From assembly GCA_014804795.1 (NCBI GenBank), contig JAAUZC010000010.1:149264-213263 (forward strand): a DNA stretch of 64,000 nucleotides, in the 5' to 3' direction. Origin of the DNA: Lachnospiraceae bacterium. GTDB taxonomy: Bacteria; Bacillota; Clostridia; Lachnospirales; Lachnospiraceae. The stretch's first letter is position 1, and each line of letters begins with the position of its first letter. The position numbers and the translations under genes are program-made. The notes under the pieces were generated by a model that saw nothing but the letters and a program-made list of their open reading frames with translations, searched no databases and was not told the origin of the DNA. This document shows positions 8,513-17,146 of the stretch, one piece after another.

Positions 8513-9499
8513 TTAAATCGCCTTCTCGAAATGCTGATAATCTTTGCAGGATTTCCAGCTGCCGCCCCAGGTAAAGCCATGCTGTATGAAAAGTTCATAA
8601 GCCAGGTCTTCTTTGCTGATCTTGTGTTCAAAATCCTGTTCCCTGTCGGCATAATTCTCGCTTCCGGCGGGAGTGATATTGACAGAGCCGTCTTTGTTGT
8701 AAGTGATATAAGGATTATAGAACGGGTTGAGGTCAACAGCAAGGCCGTAAGCGTGGTTGGAGAGCTTGCCGGAGGGGAGAGCCCTGTAGTTAAAGCAGGA
8801 TGTATTATTGTCCTGCATAGACAGGGAATCATCACCCTGGTATTCGTCCACAAGCGCTATCTTTTCAATAGGATATTGTGCTTCATATAGTTCGTAAAAA
8901 ATTTCAACTAAATCCTGAGCAATCGCTTTGTGGCAGATCAGTTCGCCGCTTTGCTGTTTCCCGTTAAAGTCATAATACAGGATATTTACATAACGTAGTG
9001 TATCATAAGAAATAGCAGCATTACTGTCATCGGCAGGATAAGAAATGCCGGTGATGTCCGCCTTTACCGTATCGCTCAGAGACTCATAATAGAAGCCGGT
9101 TTTATAGGTCACTCTGTCTTCCATGGCAGAGGCTCCTTTCTGCTGTTCGGATGTCGGGCTTTCTTCCTCTTTTGGCTGATCCGGATCGCTTTCAGAAGGT
9201 GTGGCTTCTTGCTCTGATTCAGTCGTTTCCCCTTCAGATGCAGTCTGTTCCTGTTCCGAAGGATAGGACTCTGTTTCGGCAGTTTCCGCTTCGCCGGACA
9301 GTACATTGTCTGCAGGAAATGTTTCCGGCGATGTACGGGCAGTCTGTTCCTGTTTTTCGGCAAGATCAGCCAGAGTTTCTCCGCCGGTCAGAATGCCGCT
9401 TCTGATAAGGAGGGCGCATAAAAGAATCAGAACAAATAAAAAGCCTATATTCTTATATAGTATTTTCTTTTGGGATTTATTCAAAAAATTTTTATTCAT
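8513..9499 (-). CDS. Membrane-anchored M15 family peptidase (VanY-like carboxypeptidase)
   Basis: About 328 residues. An N-terminal membrane anchor (IGFLFVLILLCALLI) is followed by a long low-complexity acidic, Ser/Glu-rich linker to about residue 125 and a C-terminal M15 domain. The zinc-site motif SNHAYGLAVDLNP and the late DYQHFE histidine are present, indicating a D-Ala-D-Ala-type or L-Ala-D-Glu peptidase acting on peptidoglycan outside the membrane. The ATG at 9499 is preferred over a TTG 18 bases upstream. A TATAAT box ends only six bases before it and there is no ribosome-binding site, so the mRNA may be leaderless. Confidence 0.85.
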   Translation of the reverse strand: MNKNFLNKSQKKILYKNIGFLFVLILLCALLIRSGILTGGETLADLAEKQEQTARTSPETFPADNVLSGEAETAETESYPSEQEQTASEGETTESEQEATPSESDPDQPKEEESPTSEQQKGASAMEDRVTYKTGFYYESLSDTVKADITGISYPADDSNAAISYDTLRYVNILYYDFNGKQQSGELICHKAIAQDLVEIFYELYEAQYPIEKIALVDEYQGDDSLSMQDNNTSCFNYRALPSGKLSNHAYGLAVDLNPFYNPYITYNKDGSVNITPAGSENYADREQDFEHKISKEDLAYELFIQHGFTWGGSWKSCKDYQHFEKAI

Positions 9500-9505
9500 A
9501 AAAAG

Positions 9506-9556
9506 ATTATACCACAATTTTCGTGACTTGTAATCATAGATATTATTTTGTATAAT
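9506..9556. promoter_or_regulatory. Overlapping divergent promoters (M15 peptidase and ECF operon)
   Basis: Rightward: TTGTAA (9528-9533), 17-bp spacer, TATAAT (9551-9556). Leftward: the reverse complement of the same box, TTACAA, then a 16-bp spacer and TATAAT (9511-9506). One -35 hexamer would thus serve both directions, making the two promoters mutually exclusive. Confidence 0.6.
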
Positions 9557-9562
9557 GTGATA

Positions 9563-9740
9563 CTAGGATTCGCAAAACATAAGAAAATAGCCTGTTTTGC
9601 GAATGGCGTGGGCTGAACGATTACTACATGGCGAGGTTAGTGTGAAAAATAAATTTTTCACAGACAAATTTATTTGTCTTGCAGATATTGTGCCTGCGCA
9701 ATGCGTAAAGGACACGCATAAAAGTCTGCAGGTTGTGGAA
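9563..9740 (+). ncRNA. Structured 5' leader of the ECF operon
   Basis: Before ecfA1 the transcript would contain a 12-bp perfect stem (9568-9579 with 9593-9604), a 10-bp stem with a two-base loop (9641-9650 with 9653-9662), and an 8-bp stem (9662-9669 with 9672-9679). A possible three-way junction follows, closed by GCAGA (9681-9685) and TCTGC (9725-9729), with ATGCGT/ACGCAT inside. No known riboswitch class is recognised. It may be an attenuator or a new cis-regulatory RNA. Confidence 0.45.
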
Positions 9741-9745
9741 AAGGT

Positions 9746-10627
9746 ATGGTTATTAAAATGGAAATCATAAAGACAGAAGATCTTGTTTTTGATTATATCA
9801 GGCGCGATGAGGAAGGAAATGTAGAGGGAATCACAACGGCGGTCGATCATGTAGACCTTCAGGTGAAGCCCGGAGATTTTATTGCCATTTTGGGGCATAA
9901 CGGGTCCGGAAAATCAACGCTTGCAAAACATTTTAATGCCATTTTAATGCCTACCGAGGGGACGGTCCGGGTGGATGGTATGGATACGGAGGATGCCGAT
10001 AAACTTTGGGATATCAGGCAGCGGGCAGGTATGGTGTTTCAGAATCCGGATAACCAGATCATCGGTCAGGTGGTCGAGGAGGATGTAGGGTTCGGGCCGG
10101 AAAATATGGGCGTGCCGACGAGGGAAATCTGGGAGAGAGTGGAGGAAAGCCTGAAAGCGGTAGGGATGTACGAATTCCGCAAATATGCGCCGAACAAGCT
10201 CTCCGGGGGACAAAAGCAGCGGGTCTCCATTGCCGGTGTACTGGCGATGCACCCGAAATGCATTGTATTGGATGAGCCTACGGCGATGTTGGACCCGGGC
10301 GGACGGAAAGAAGTGATCCGTGCGGTGCGTGCCCTCAACGATGTGGAGGGCGTAACAGTCATCCTGATCACACATTATATGGAAGAAATTATTCATGCGG
10401 ATAAAGTTTTTGTGATGGACAGCGGGAAGATCGCCATGCAGGGAACCCCGCGGGAGATTTTTTCACAGGTGGAAAAATTAAAAGAACTCCGGCTGGATGT
10501 GCCGAAAGTGACACTTCTTGCCTATGAACTGCAAAAAAGCGGCCTGCCGCTGCCGTCCGGCATTTTGACGGGAAAAGAGCTTGTGGATGCGCTGGGAGGG
10601 CAGTTACGGAACCGGGGAAATCAGTAA
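9746..10627 (+). CDS. ecfA1: ECF transporter energy-coupling ATPase A1
   Basis: One of the two ATPases of the energy-coupling factor module, which powers uptake of vitamins and metals by interchangeable S components. Walker A is GHNGSGKST at 50-58, the signature is LSGGQKQR, and Walker B is [12 protein letters not shown]. The product has 293 residues. The start is uncertain between ATG 9746 and ATG 9758; the latter gives the usual MEIIKTEDL beginning, but neither has ideal spacing to GGAAAAGG. It heads the conserved ecfA1-ecfA2-ecfT-truA string. Confidence 0.93.
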   Translation: MVIKMEIIKTEDLVFDYIRRDEEGNVEGITTAVDHVDLQVKPGDFIAILGHNGSGKSTLAKHFNAILMPTEGTVRVDGMDTEDADKLWDIRQRAGMVFQNPDNQIIGQVVEEDVGFGPENMGVPTREIWERVEESLKAVGMYEFRKYAPNKLSGGQKQRVSIAGVLAMHPKCIVLDEPTAMLDPGGRKEVIRAVRALNDVEGVTVILITHYMEEIIHADKVFVMDSGKIAMQGTPREIFSQVEKLKELRLDVPKVTLLAYELQKSGLPLPSGILTGKELVDALGGQLRNRGNQ

Positions 10628-10651
10628 CGGAACTGGAATGGGAGAAAATAG

Positions 10652-11506
10652 ATGGCACTGATTTTAGACCATGTGACATATGAATATGGAAATGGAACGG
10701 AACTTTTGGTGCGGGCGTTAAACGATGTCAGTCTGATAATACCGGACGGGCAGTTTATCGGGCTGATAGGGCATACCGGTTCCGGCAAATCTACGTTTGT
10801 GCAACACTTAAACGGTCTGCTTGCGCCGACATCCGGGCATATTTATTATAATGGAGAGGATATCCACGATAAGGATTTCAGCAAAAAGAAACTGCGGAGC
10901 AAAGTGGGATTGGTGTTTCAGTATCCGGAGCACCAACTGTTTGAGACAGATGTATTTACGGATGTCTGTTTTGGCCCCAAAAATCTGGGACTGGATAAAA
11001 AGGAAACGGAACTGCGGGCTTTTGAGGCACTGAAACAGGTAAAGCTGCCGGATGACTGTTTTTACCAGCCGCCGTTTAACCTTTCCGGCGGACAGAAGCG
11101 CCGGGCAGCAATCGCGGGAGTACTGGCGATGAAACCGGAGGTGTTAATACTGGATGAACCCACGGCGGGTCTGGATCCCAAAGGACGGGATGAGATTTTG
11201 GATCTGGTGGCATCCATCAGAAAAGAGCGTGGGATCACAGTGATACTGGTATCTCACAGTATGGATGATGTGGCGGAGTACGTGGACAGAATCATTGTGA
11301 TGAATAAGGGCAGTATCTGTTATGATGATGAGCCGAAAGAGGTTTTCAAATATAAAGCGGAGCTGGAGGCAATGGGGCTTTCTGTGCCGCAGGTCACGGA
11401 CATCATGCATGATCTGAGAAAAGCCGGCTGGGCGGTGGATACCGCTGTGACAACGATAGAAGAAGCAAAAAGAGAAATTTTAGGATATTTAGGGAGTAGA
11501 GAATGA
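10652..11506 (+). CDS. ecfA2: ECF transporter energy-coupling ATPase A2
   Basis: The second ATPase of the ECF heterodimer, 284 residues. Walker A is GHTGSGKST at 40-48, the signature is LSGGQKRR, and Walker B is VLILDEPTAGLDP. It lies 24 bp after ecfA1 and ends in ATGA, overlapping the ecfT start, so translation is coupled. No S component is in the window, as expected for a group II ECF module serving several unlinked substrate-binding subunits. Confidence 0.94.
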   Translation: MALILDHVTYEYGNGTELLVRALNDVSLIIPDGQFIGLIGHTGSGKSTFVQHLNGLLAPTSGHIYYNGEDIHDKDFSKKKLRSKVGLVFQYPEHQLFETDVFTDVCFGPKNLGLDKKETELRAFEALKQVKLPDDCFYQPPFNLSGGQKRRAAIAGVLAMKPEVLILDEPTAGLDPKGRDEILDLVASIRKERGITVILVSHSMDDVAEYVDRIIVMNKGSICYDDEPKEVFKYKAELEAMGLSVPQVTDIMHDLRKAGWAVDTAVTTIEEAKREILGYLGSRE

Positions 11507-12321
11507 TAAGAGATATTACACTGGGACAATATTATCAGACAGACTCCGTGGTGCACAGGCTGGACCCCAGAGTGAAGCTGATGGCAACGCTTGTGTTTAT
11601 CTGCTCCTTATTTGTGGTAGAGCAGGCGGCAGGCTATATCATAGCAGTTCTTTTTCTGGCGTTTGCAATCAAAATGTCCAATGTGCCTTTTCAGTTTATG
11701 GTACGGGGCATGAGGGCCATTCTATTTTTACTTGTCATCACTTTTGTATTCAATATATTTTTGACGCCCGGCGAGGCGGTTGTCAGCGTCTGGAAGCTTA
11801 CCGTTACAAGGGAGGGTATTTCGATGGCGATAAAGATGGCGGTTCGTCTTTCCCTTCTGATCATCGGTTCCTCTGTCATGACGTTGACGACTACGCCCAA
11901 CAATTTGACGGACGGGCTGGAGAAAGCGCTGCGGCCGCTGCAAAAGCTCCATGTGCCGGTGCATGAAATCGCTATGATGATGTCTATCGCGCTTCGGTTT
12001 ATACCGATTTTGTTGGAGGAGACAGATAAAATCATGAAGGCGCAGATGGCAAGAGGAGCGTCTTTTGATGAGGGAAACCTGCTTCAGAAAGCAAAAAGTA
12101 TGGTGCCTCTTTTAGTGCCGCTTTTTATTTCTGCTTTCCGCAGGGCCAACGATCTGGCGATGGCGATGGAAGCCCGCTGTTATCGGGGCGGCGACGGGCG
12201 GACAAAGATGAAGCCGTTACATTATGAGAAGAGGGATTATGTGACATACCTGATTCTGGCAGTTTATTTTGCAGTTTGTATTGTGGTAGGAAGAGTTATA
12301 TCCTGGGGAAAAATCTTATAA
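11503..12321 (+). CDS. ecfT: ECF transporter transmembrane protein T
   Basis: Integral membrane coupling subunit, 272 residues, with several hydrophobic helices. The cytoplasmic coupling region carries the characteristic short motifs AQMARGASFDEG and AMEARCYRGG (the A-R-G family motif that contacts the two ATPases). It overlaps ecfA2 by four bases. Confidence 0.93.
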   Translation: MIRDITLGQYYQTDSVVHRLDPRVKLMATLVFICSLFVVEQAAGYIIAVLFLAFAIKMSNVPFQFMVRGMRAILFLLVITFVFNIFLTPGEAVVSVWKLTVTREGISMAIKMAVRLSLLIIGSSVMTLTTTPNNLTDGLEKALRPLQKLHVPVHEIAMMMSIALRFIPILLEETDKIMKAQMARGASFDEGNLLQKAKSMVPLLVPLFISAFRRANDLAMAMEARCYRGGDGRTKMKPLHYEKRDYVTYLILAVYFAVCIVVGRVISWGKIL

Positions 12322-12356
12322 AGAAGACAGATATAAAAACGAGGACAGGTAAACTC

Positions 12357-13106
12357 ATGCAGGAGAAAAAGAGAATCTGCCTGACAGTAGCTTATGACGG
12401 AACGGCATACTGCGGATGGCAGGTGCAGAAAAACGGGAAAACAATAGAAGGAGAATTGAACAGGGCGCTGGGGGAACTGACCGGGGAAGAAATACAGGTA
12501 ATCGGAGCCAGCAGGACGGATGCGGGAGTGCACGGACTTGGCAATACGGCTGTGTTTGACACATGTTCCCGCATCCCCGGAGAAAAGTTTTCCTATGCGC
12601 TGAACCAGAGATTACCGGAAGACATACGGGTGCGGGAGTCGAAAGAGACGGCAAAAGATTTTCATCCCAGACATTGTAAGAGCAGGAAAACCTATGAGTA
12701 CCACATTTTGAACTCGGCTTTTCCCAATCCGGTAAAACGGCTGTATTCCCATTTCACGTATGTGCCGCTTGATGTGGAACGGATGCGGCAGGCAGCGGCG
12801 TATCTGGTGGGCGAACATGATTTTGCCAGCTTTTGCAGCGCAGGATCTCAGGCGGAAACAACGGTAAGGACAATCTATGGGCTGACTGTGGAAAAAAACG
12901 GGGAAGAGATTGTCATTCGGATTACAGGCAGCGGATTTTTGTATAATATGGTGCGTATTATTGCGGGGACGCTTATGGAAGCGGGCTGCGGACGCATGGC
13001 ACCGGAAGAGATGGAAGAAATTCTGGCGGCAAAAAACAGAACGGCAGCAGGGCCGACAGCGCCTGCCTGCGGACTGATTTTAAAAGAGATCTGTTACGGG
13101 GAGTAA
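12357..13106 (+). CDS. truA: tRNA pseudouridine(38-40) synthase
   Basis: Converts uridines 38-40 of tRNA anticodon arms to pseudouridine. About 249 residues. The catalytic aspartate lies in GASRTDAGVHGLG and the family motif YDGTAYCGWQ is near the N terminus. The ATG at 12357 with AGGACAGG is chosen over an upstream in-frame start inside ecfT. The order ecfT-truA is the usual one in Firmicutes, where rplM-rpsI normally follow directly; here a MerR gene intervenes. Confidence 0.94.
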   Translation: MQEKKRICLTVAYDGTAYCGWQVQKNGKTIEGELNRALGELTGEEIQVIGASRTDAGVHGLGNTAVFDTCSRIPGEKFSYALNQRLPEDIRVRESKETAKDFHPRHCKSRKTYEYHILNSAFPNPVKRLYSHFTYVPLDVERMRQAAAYLVGEHDFASFCSAGSQAETTVRTIYGLTVEKNGEEIVIRITGSGFLYNMVRIIAGTLMEAGCGRMAPEEMEEILAAKNRTAAGPTAPACGLILKEICYGE

Positions 13107-13147
13107 TACTTCTCTTGTTGAATATACAAATACAGTTAAAAAAAGTA

Positions 13148-13178
13148 TTGACTCTCCTCTTAGGTCAGAGGGTAAACT
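13148..13178 (+). promoter_or_regulatory. MerR-type promoter with 19-bp spacer
   Basis: TTGACT (13148-13153) and TAAACT (13173-13178) are separated by 19 bp rather than 17. The spacer carries a dyad (CCTC...GAGG). Overlong spacers that a MerR dimer untwists on effector binding are the hallmark of this family, so the next gene probably controls itself. Confidence 0.7.
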
Positions 13179-13220
13179 GTTCCCAGATTCGAATCAAAAC
13201 GAAGAAAGGAGGCAGAAAGT

Positions 13221-14024
13221 ATGTTGCAGATCGGTGAATTTTCCAATATATGTCAGGTCAGCGTCAAGACACTCCACCACTATGACAAAATCGGTTTGCT
13301 CACGCCGGCGGAGGTAGACAGCCTGACGGGCTACCGCTATTATCAGCCGGAACAGATCGATACGATGAACTATATCCAGCGCTTGAAACGCTACGGATTT
13401 TCTTTGGAAGAGATTCAAAACATACTTGGCATTTCGGATAACAGTATACTGAGGAGCGTGCTGCGCAGACAGAAGGAAAAACTGAAGTTTAAACAGCGGG
13501 AGATGGCCATTGTCCTGAACGAACTTCAGACACACATTTCTGTATTTGAAAGGACAGGTGACATAATGACATATCAGAAGAGTTATACGATTGAAGTGAA
13601 AAATTCCCCGGCATTATATGTGCTTGCAAATCGTGCAATGATGGGGGTGGACGAATTCGGCAAATACTACGGAACGCTCTTTGAGCGTGTGCCGAAAGAA
13701 CAGGTGACACCTACCGGATTGAACGGTGCGAGGTATCATGATAAAGAGTTTAATCACGAGTCCTCTGACGTGGAAGTATTTATTGAGATCCGGGAGAAGG
13801 ACAAGGCGGATATGTTGATGGAATCGTGCGAATGCGCAATGACCGTGCATCACGGCGGGTATTCTACTTTGTCTGAGGCATACGGCGCGATCGTTACATG
13901 GATCATCGAGAACGGCTACGAGATTGCCGGTGCGCCCTTTGATCTTTATATCAAGACACAGTTTGATTCCCTTTCCCCGGAGGATTGGGAAACGGAAGTA
14001 TACTTCCCGATTCGGAAGAAATAA
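13221..14024 (+). CDS. MerR family regulator with GyrI-like effector domain
   Basis: 267 residues. The N-terminal winged helix (LQIGEFSNICQVSVKTLHHYDKIGLL, residues 2-27, then TGYRYY) is followed by a coiled-coil dimerisation helix to about residue 110 and a C-terminal GyrI/AraC effector-binding-like domain. The architecture matches BmrR-type multidrug-responsive activators. AAAGGAGG precedes the ATG. No efflux pump lies beside it, so the regulon may be itself or unlinked. It interrupts the conserved truA-rplM adjacency and has its own promoter and terminator, consistent with insertion. Confidence 0.88.
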   Translation: MLQIGEFSNICQVSVKTLHHYDKIGLLTPAEVDSLTGYRYYQPEQIDTMNYIQRLKRYGFSLEEIQNILGISDNSILRSVLRRQKEKLKFKQREMAIVLNELQTHISVFERTGDIMTYQKSYTIEVKNSPALYVLANRAMMGVDEFGKYYGTLFERVPKEQVTPTGLNGARYHDKEFNHESSDVEVFIEIREKDKADMLMESCECAMTVHHGGYSTLSEAYGAIVTWIIENGYEIAGAPFDLYIKTQFDSLSPEDWETEVYFPIRKK

Positions 14025-14056
14025 GCCGGATTTGTGCAGGTTAAATGTTTGATCAG

Positions 14057-14091
14057 GGAGGGAAAGCCTGAAAATGGCTTTCCCTCCTTTT
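14057..14091 (+). terminator. Rho-independent terminator after the MerR gene
   Basis: A perfect 12-bp stem (14057-14068 with 14076-14087) with a 7-nt loop and TTTT. It isolates the MerR gene from the ribosomal protein operon. Confidence 0.85.
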
Positions 14092-14139
14092 GCCAACCCG
14101 GTTTTTTGCGAGAAACATTCAGATTTTTCCAAATCCTGC

Positions 14140-14168
14140 TTGACATATAAAAACCGAACTTATATAAT
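14140..14168 (+). promoter_or_regulatory. Promoter of rplM-rpsI
   Basis: Consensus TTGACA (14140-14145), 17-bp spacer, TATAAT (14163-14168). The transcript has a leader of about 170 nt (14175-14345) with local stems such as ACAGGA/TCCTGT. An L13-type autoregulatory leader is possible but I cannot match its consensus by eye. Confidence 0.8.
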
Positions 14169-14345
14169 GTTTAACTGTGACAATACTTTTCAGTAGTTTG
14201 TCGGATTTTTGGCAGACTGTCTGGAAACAGGAGCGGATCGGTTTCCTGTCGGAGGCATGCGGCCCGGACATCCGTATGAAGAAGCGGAAAGCATCAGCTC
14301 GAGATAAGCCTTTGGAGTAACTTGATTTTGTATGGAGGAAACATG

Positions 14346-14774
14346 ATGAAAACATTTATGGCAAGTCCTGCTACGATCGACAGAAAATGGTACGTAGTGG
14401 ACGCTACAGATATGACACTTGGCCGTTTGGCATCTGAAATTGCAAAGGTGTTACGGGGAAAAAATAAACCCATCTTCACACCGCACATGGACACAGGCGA
14501 TTATGTGATCGTGGTAAATGCGGAGAAGATTAAAGTGACCGGTAAGAAACTGGATCAGAAGATTTACTATCGTCATTCCGATTATGTTGGCGGTATGAAA
14601 GAAACCAAATTAAAAGAGAAACTGGCTAAAAAGCCGGAGGAAGTAATTGAACTTGCTGTCAAAGGCATGCTTCCGAAAGGACCTTTAGGGAGACAGATGT
14701 ATAGGAAACTTTTTGTTTATGCAGGCCCGGATCACAAACACGCTGCACAGAAACCGGAAGTATTAACATTTTAA
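14346..14774 (+). CDS. rplM: 50S ribosomal protein L13
   Basis: 142 residues, the family length, with the L13 signatures [25 protein letters not shown] and [14 protein letters not shown]-like [13 protein letters not shown]. The second of two adjacent ATG codons (14346) is chosen because GGAGG then lies seven bases upstream. It forms a two-gene operon with rpsI. Confidence 0.96.
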   Translation: MKTFMASPATIDRKWYVVDATDMTLGRLASEIAKVLRGKNKPIFTPHMDTGDYVIVVNAEKIKVTGKKLDQKIYYRHSDYVGGMKETKLKEKLAKKPEEVIELAVKGMLPKGPLGRQMYRKLFVYAGPDHKHAAQKPEVLTF

Positions 14775-14802
14775 CCAAAAGGACTGAAAGGAGAAGAGTA
14801 AA

Positions 14803-15201
14803 ATGGCTAAAGCGGCAAATAATTTTTACGGCACAGGTAGAAGAAAAAAATCAATTGCCAGAGTATATTTAAAACCCGGCAAAGGAAATATTACAATAAA
14901 TAAGCGCGACATTGACGACTATTTCGGACTGGAGACATTGAAAGTTATCGTTCGTCAGCCTCTGGCACTGACTGAGACAACAGACAAGTTTGATGTAGTT
15001 GTAACAGTAAAAGGCGGCGGTACAACAGGTCAGGCAGGTGCAATCAGACATGGCGTTGCAAGAGCGCTTCTGACAGTCGACAATGACTACAGACCTGCAC
15101 TCAAGAAAGCCGGCTATTTGACAAGAGACCCTCGTATGAAAGAGAGAAAGAAATATGGTCTCAAAGCGGCGAGACGCGCACCACAGTTTTCCAAGAGATA
15201 A
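14803..15201 (+). CDS. rpsI: 30S ribosomal protein S9
   Basis: 132 residues with the usual Y-G-T-G-R-R-K-x-S-I-A-R start and the conserved C terminus RRAPQFSKR, which contacts P-site tRNA. AAAGGAG precedes the ATG. The prophage begins in the sequence just after this gene. The 3' end of rpsI is a known integration site for mobile elements in Firmicutes. Confidence 0.97.
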   Translation: MAKAANNFYGTGRRKKSIARVYLKPGKGNITINKRDIDDYFGLETLKVIVRQPLALTETTDKFDVVVTVKGGGTTGQAGAIRHGVARALLTVDNDYRPALKKAGYLTRDPRMKERKKYGLKAARRAPQFSKR

Positions 15202-15229
15202 TACAAGCGAATATTGCAAAAGAGAGACA

Positions 15230-15264
15230 GACCCCGAAAACCTTGTGTTTTCGGGGTCTTCCTT
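15230..15264 (+). terminator. Rho-independent terminator after rpsI
   Basis: A perfect 12-bp stem (15230-15241 with 15247-15258) with a CTTGT loop and a T-rich tail. It may be the host terminator or, if integration was at the end of rpsI, a phage-supplied replacement. Confidence 0.85.
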
Positions 15265-15315
15265 ATTTTCGGAAACTCTGTGAGACAGCACAAAAAAGCA
15301 CAAAATTTCTCCGGT

Positions 15316-15348
15316 AAGTAACACACAAGTAACACGTAAGTAACAAAT
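15316..15348. repeat. Left triple 11-bp repeat, probable integrase arm sites
   Basis: Three head-to-tail copies of AAGTAACAmrt/AAGTAACACAC with an exact 11-bp period. A related pair (rGTAATAAACA, also 11-bp period, same orientation) lies at 52842-52863 near the other end. Such phased direct repeats flanking both ends are typical arm-type binding sites of tyrosine integrases. Confidence 0.6.
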
Positions 15349-15370
15349 GCAAATATGTTTTCCTTGTGTC
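15347..15370. repeat. Left copy of an imperfect terminal repeat
   Basis: ATGCAAATATG...TTCCTTGTGTC here matches 52981-53002 at 21 positions with one substitution and a 2-nt gap; the 11 bases TTCCTTGTGTC are identical. It is a candidate attL/attR pair. It conflicts with the arm-site arrangement, because the left triple repeat would then lie outside the prophage. Confidence 0.45.
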
Positions 15371-15392
15371 GTGCGCACGACAATGTTATAAT
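15364..15392 (+). promoter_or_regulatory. Promoter with palindromic operator for the RHH gene
   Basis: TTGTGT (15364-15369), 17-bp spacer, TATAAT (15387-15392). A perfect 14-bp palindrome GTCGTGCGCACGAC (15368-15381) fills the spacer. This is an ideal site for a dimeric repressor, most simply the ribbon-helix-helix protein encoded next. Confidence 0.65.
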
Positions 15393-15419
15393 GCTAAAAA
15401 CAGGAAAAGGGGCGATTTT

Positions 15420-15827
15420 ATGAACCGCACAGAGTACAAGAATCAACATGCGAAAGAGCATTATGACAGGATAAATTTCAAGATACCCAAAGGGGAAAAA
15501 GAAAGAATAAAAGCGGCAGCGTCCGGAATGGGGATGTCTGTCAATGAATATCTCTTTGCGTTGGTATGCGATGACCTTGCATCCGGAGAAAGCAGGTTCG
15601 GGAAGAAAAAACAGGGATTCAATGAGGAGCAGCGGCGCATGTTGGAAAAGTGGCAAGTGCCGAGAAAATATCATGATATGATTGAGGACTTGTCATATAC
15701 AAAGGACGAGGGATATTTTATATATTTGAAAGAGGGATATGTGAACGATGCGACAGGCAGCAGGAACATTCATTGTGAAAAGACCTCGGAGGTGCGCCGC
15801 ATCATCGGAAAGACACATAAAAAATAG
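15420..15827 (+). CDS. Ribbon-helix-helix (Arc-like) protein
   Basis: 135 residues. The N-terminal region RINFKIPKGEKERIKAAASGMGMSVNEYLFALV is a ribbon-helix-helix fold: a beta strand followed by two helices. The C-terminal half has no recognised domain. It probably binds DNA as a dimer and represses its own promoter through the palindrome just upstream. It faces the integrase gene tail to tail across a shared terminator, a common arrangement in integrated elements of Clostridia. Start ATG with AGGAAAAGGGG. Confidence 0.75.
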   Translation: MNRTEYKNQHAKEHYDRINFKIPKGEKERIKAAASGMGMSVNEYLFALVCDDLASGESRFGKKKQGFNEEQRRMLEKWQVPRKYHDMIEDLSYTKDEGYFIYLKEGYVNDATGSRNIHCEKTSEVRRIIGKTHKK

Positions 15828-15852
15828 AGGCAGGTCAATCCCTGCCTCTTTT
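15827..15852. terminator. Bidirectional terminator between RHH and integrase genes
   Basis: GAGGCAGG (15827-15834) pairs with CCTGCCTC (15841-15848) around a 6-nt loop, with T-rich sequence on the plus side and A-rich on the other, so it can stop both convergent transcripts. Confidence 0.75.
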
Positions 15853-15853
15853 A

Positions 15854-16906
15854 CTATATGCGGTTGATCGCGTCCAGTAATTCCTCGATCTCGAAATGGG
15901 TATATACAACCTCTGTCACACTCTGCCCTTTGTGACCGACAATTTTCTTTATGATCTTGTCGGATACGCCTGCGACCGTCAACATGGAGATGCAGGTGTG
16001 TCGGGTACAATGAGGAGTGTGTTCCATGTTTAAGACTTTCATGAGCGGCATCCAGTACGAATCATAATAATTTCGATAAAGGAAATGCTCGCCGTCCGGA
16101 GTGCTCAAGAGATACTCACAATCATTGAGGTTATACCAATATTCAAAGAATGGGAGAACCTTGTCAGCGATCGGAACGGTGCGGATTCCGGCAGTAGTTT
16201 TTGCGGCGATGATCTTGAAATATTTTTCCTCAAGATTTATATTTTCTTTTTTGAGGTCGAGGAGTTCACTGATTCGGCATCCGGAATATATCAACATGAG
16301 GATGACCGTATAATATATATTTGTATCCTTGACACCCCATAGACGTTTTACCTCTGTTTTGCTGAAAGGTTTCCGATCGTATGCGTTGGGGTTTCCTGCG
16401 TCCTTGATATTCAGATACTCGACCATGTTCCTCTCTTTCGGGATGATCTCATGAATGATCGCGTATTTATACATGAGACCGAGGAGGACTTTCAGTTTCC
16501 GGAGAGTGGGATAATTTTTGCCGGATTCGTCAACGACCATTTGGAGATGATCGAGTTTCACATCGACAAAACGCATTCGGGCGATCTTGCCACATAACGA
16601 CCATGCCGCTCTATAACCTTGTACGTTTGAATGTGAGACGGTCGGGAAATGTTCATCACTCCATCTCTCATATACATCCTCGAAAGTGACCTTTGCAGCA
16701 TTCACATCATAGGGGTTTGCATTAAATTCCGCGAGAGCAGTGAGTGCATCTTTGCGCGTCGGGTAGTATCCGATAATTTGATATATTTGTTTCGATTTTC
16801 CTGTCGCCTCGTCGATTTCCCATCCTTGTGTCTTTCTTGCGACATAGGGATTCCGACGATTTCCGGACAGCTTATAAACAGAGCCAAAACCGTTAGGCAA
16901 TTTCAT
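15854..16906 (-). CDS. Phage tyrosine integrase
   Basis: 350-residue site-specific recombinase. An N-terminal arm-binding domain (about 1-65) and a SAM-like core-binding domain (75-165) precede the catalytic domain. The catalytic residues can be placed at R211 (SGCRISELL), H299/R302 (HCTRHT), H325 (VGHKG) and Y335 (VVYTHF), all present. AGGATGG precedes the ATG. It would integrate and, with an excision factor, excise the prophage. It lies at the left end, transcribed towards the junction with rpsI. Confidence 0.95.
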   Translation of the reverse strand: MKLPNGFGSVYKLSGNRRNPYVARKTQGWEIDEATGKSKQIYQIIGYYPTRKDALTALAEFNANPYDVNAAKVTFEDVYERWSDEHFPTVSHSNVQGYRAAWSLCGKIARMRFVDVKLDHLQMVVDESGKNYPTLRKLKVLLGLMYKYAIIHEIIPKERNMVEYLNIKDAGNPNAYDRKPFSKTEVKRLWGVKDTNIYYTVILMLIYSGCRISELLDLKKENINLEEKYFKIIAAKTTAGIRTVPIADKVLPFFEYWYNLNDCEYLLSTPDGEHFLYRNYYDSYWMPLMKVLNMEHTPHCTRHTCISMLTVAGVSDKIIKKIVGHKGQSVTEVVYTHFEIEELLDAINRI

Positions 16907-16966
16907 ATAATTTCACCATCCTAAAAAAGAATATAAAAAATAAAACCAGTGCAAAAAACACGGTTT

Positions 16967-17073
16967 TATGATAGAATGATGATTGCAGGATTCATTCATC
17001 AAGTGCTTTTTGCAGGGCATGAGATAATGATTCTTTGAGCGATTACCGTTGCAGCGGTGGTCGCTCTTTTTTT
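16967..17073 (+). ncRNA. Short terminated transcript upstream of the XRE gene
   Basis: A TAGAAT box near 16971 is followed after about 65 nt by a strong terminator: GAGCGA (17037-17042) and ACCG pair with CGGT and TCGCTC (17061-17066), then seven T. No ORF fits. A very similar TAGAAT-to-terminator unit occurs at 28973-29029. It may be an attenuated leader controlled by antitermination or a small RNA. The promoter assignment is weak. Confidence 0.4.
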
Positions 17074-17146
17074 GTGCAAATTTGCTGTTTCCATAAGAGA
17101 AAGTAAACACCTTGTAAACTTCCTTTAGAGAAAGGAGGTGAGCAGG

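Noticed and set aside
10605-10650. Repeat resembling the 6612-6630 sequence (CAGTTACGGAAC)
   Set aside because: The shared stretch is only 12 bases and lies at the end of the ecfA1 coding sequence; probably coincidence.
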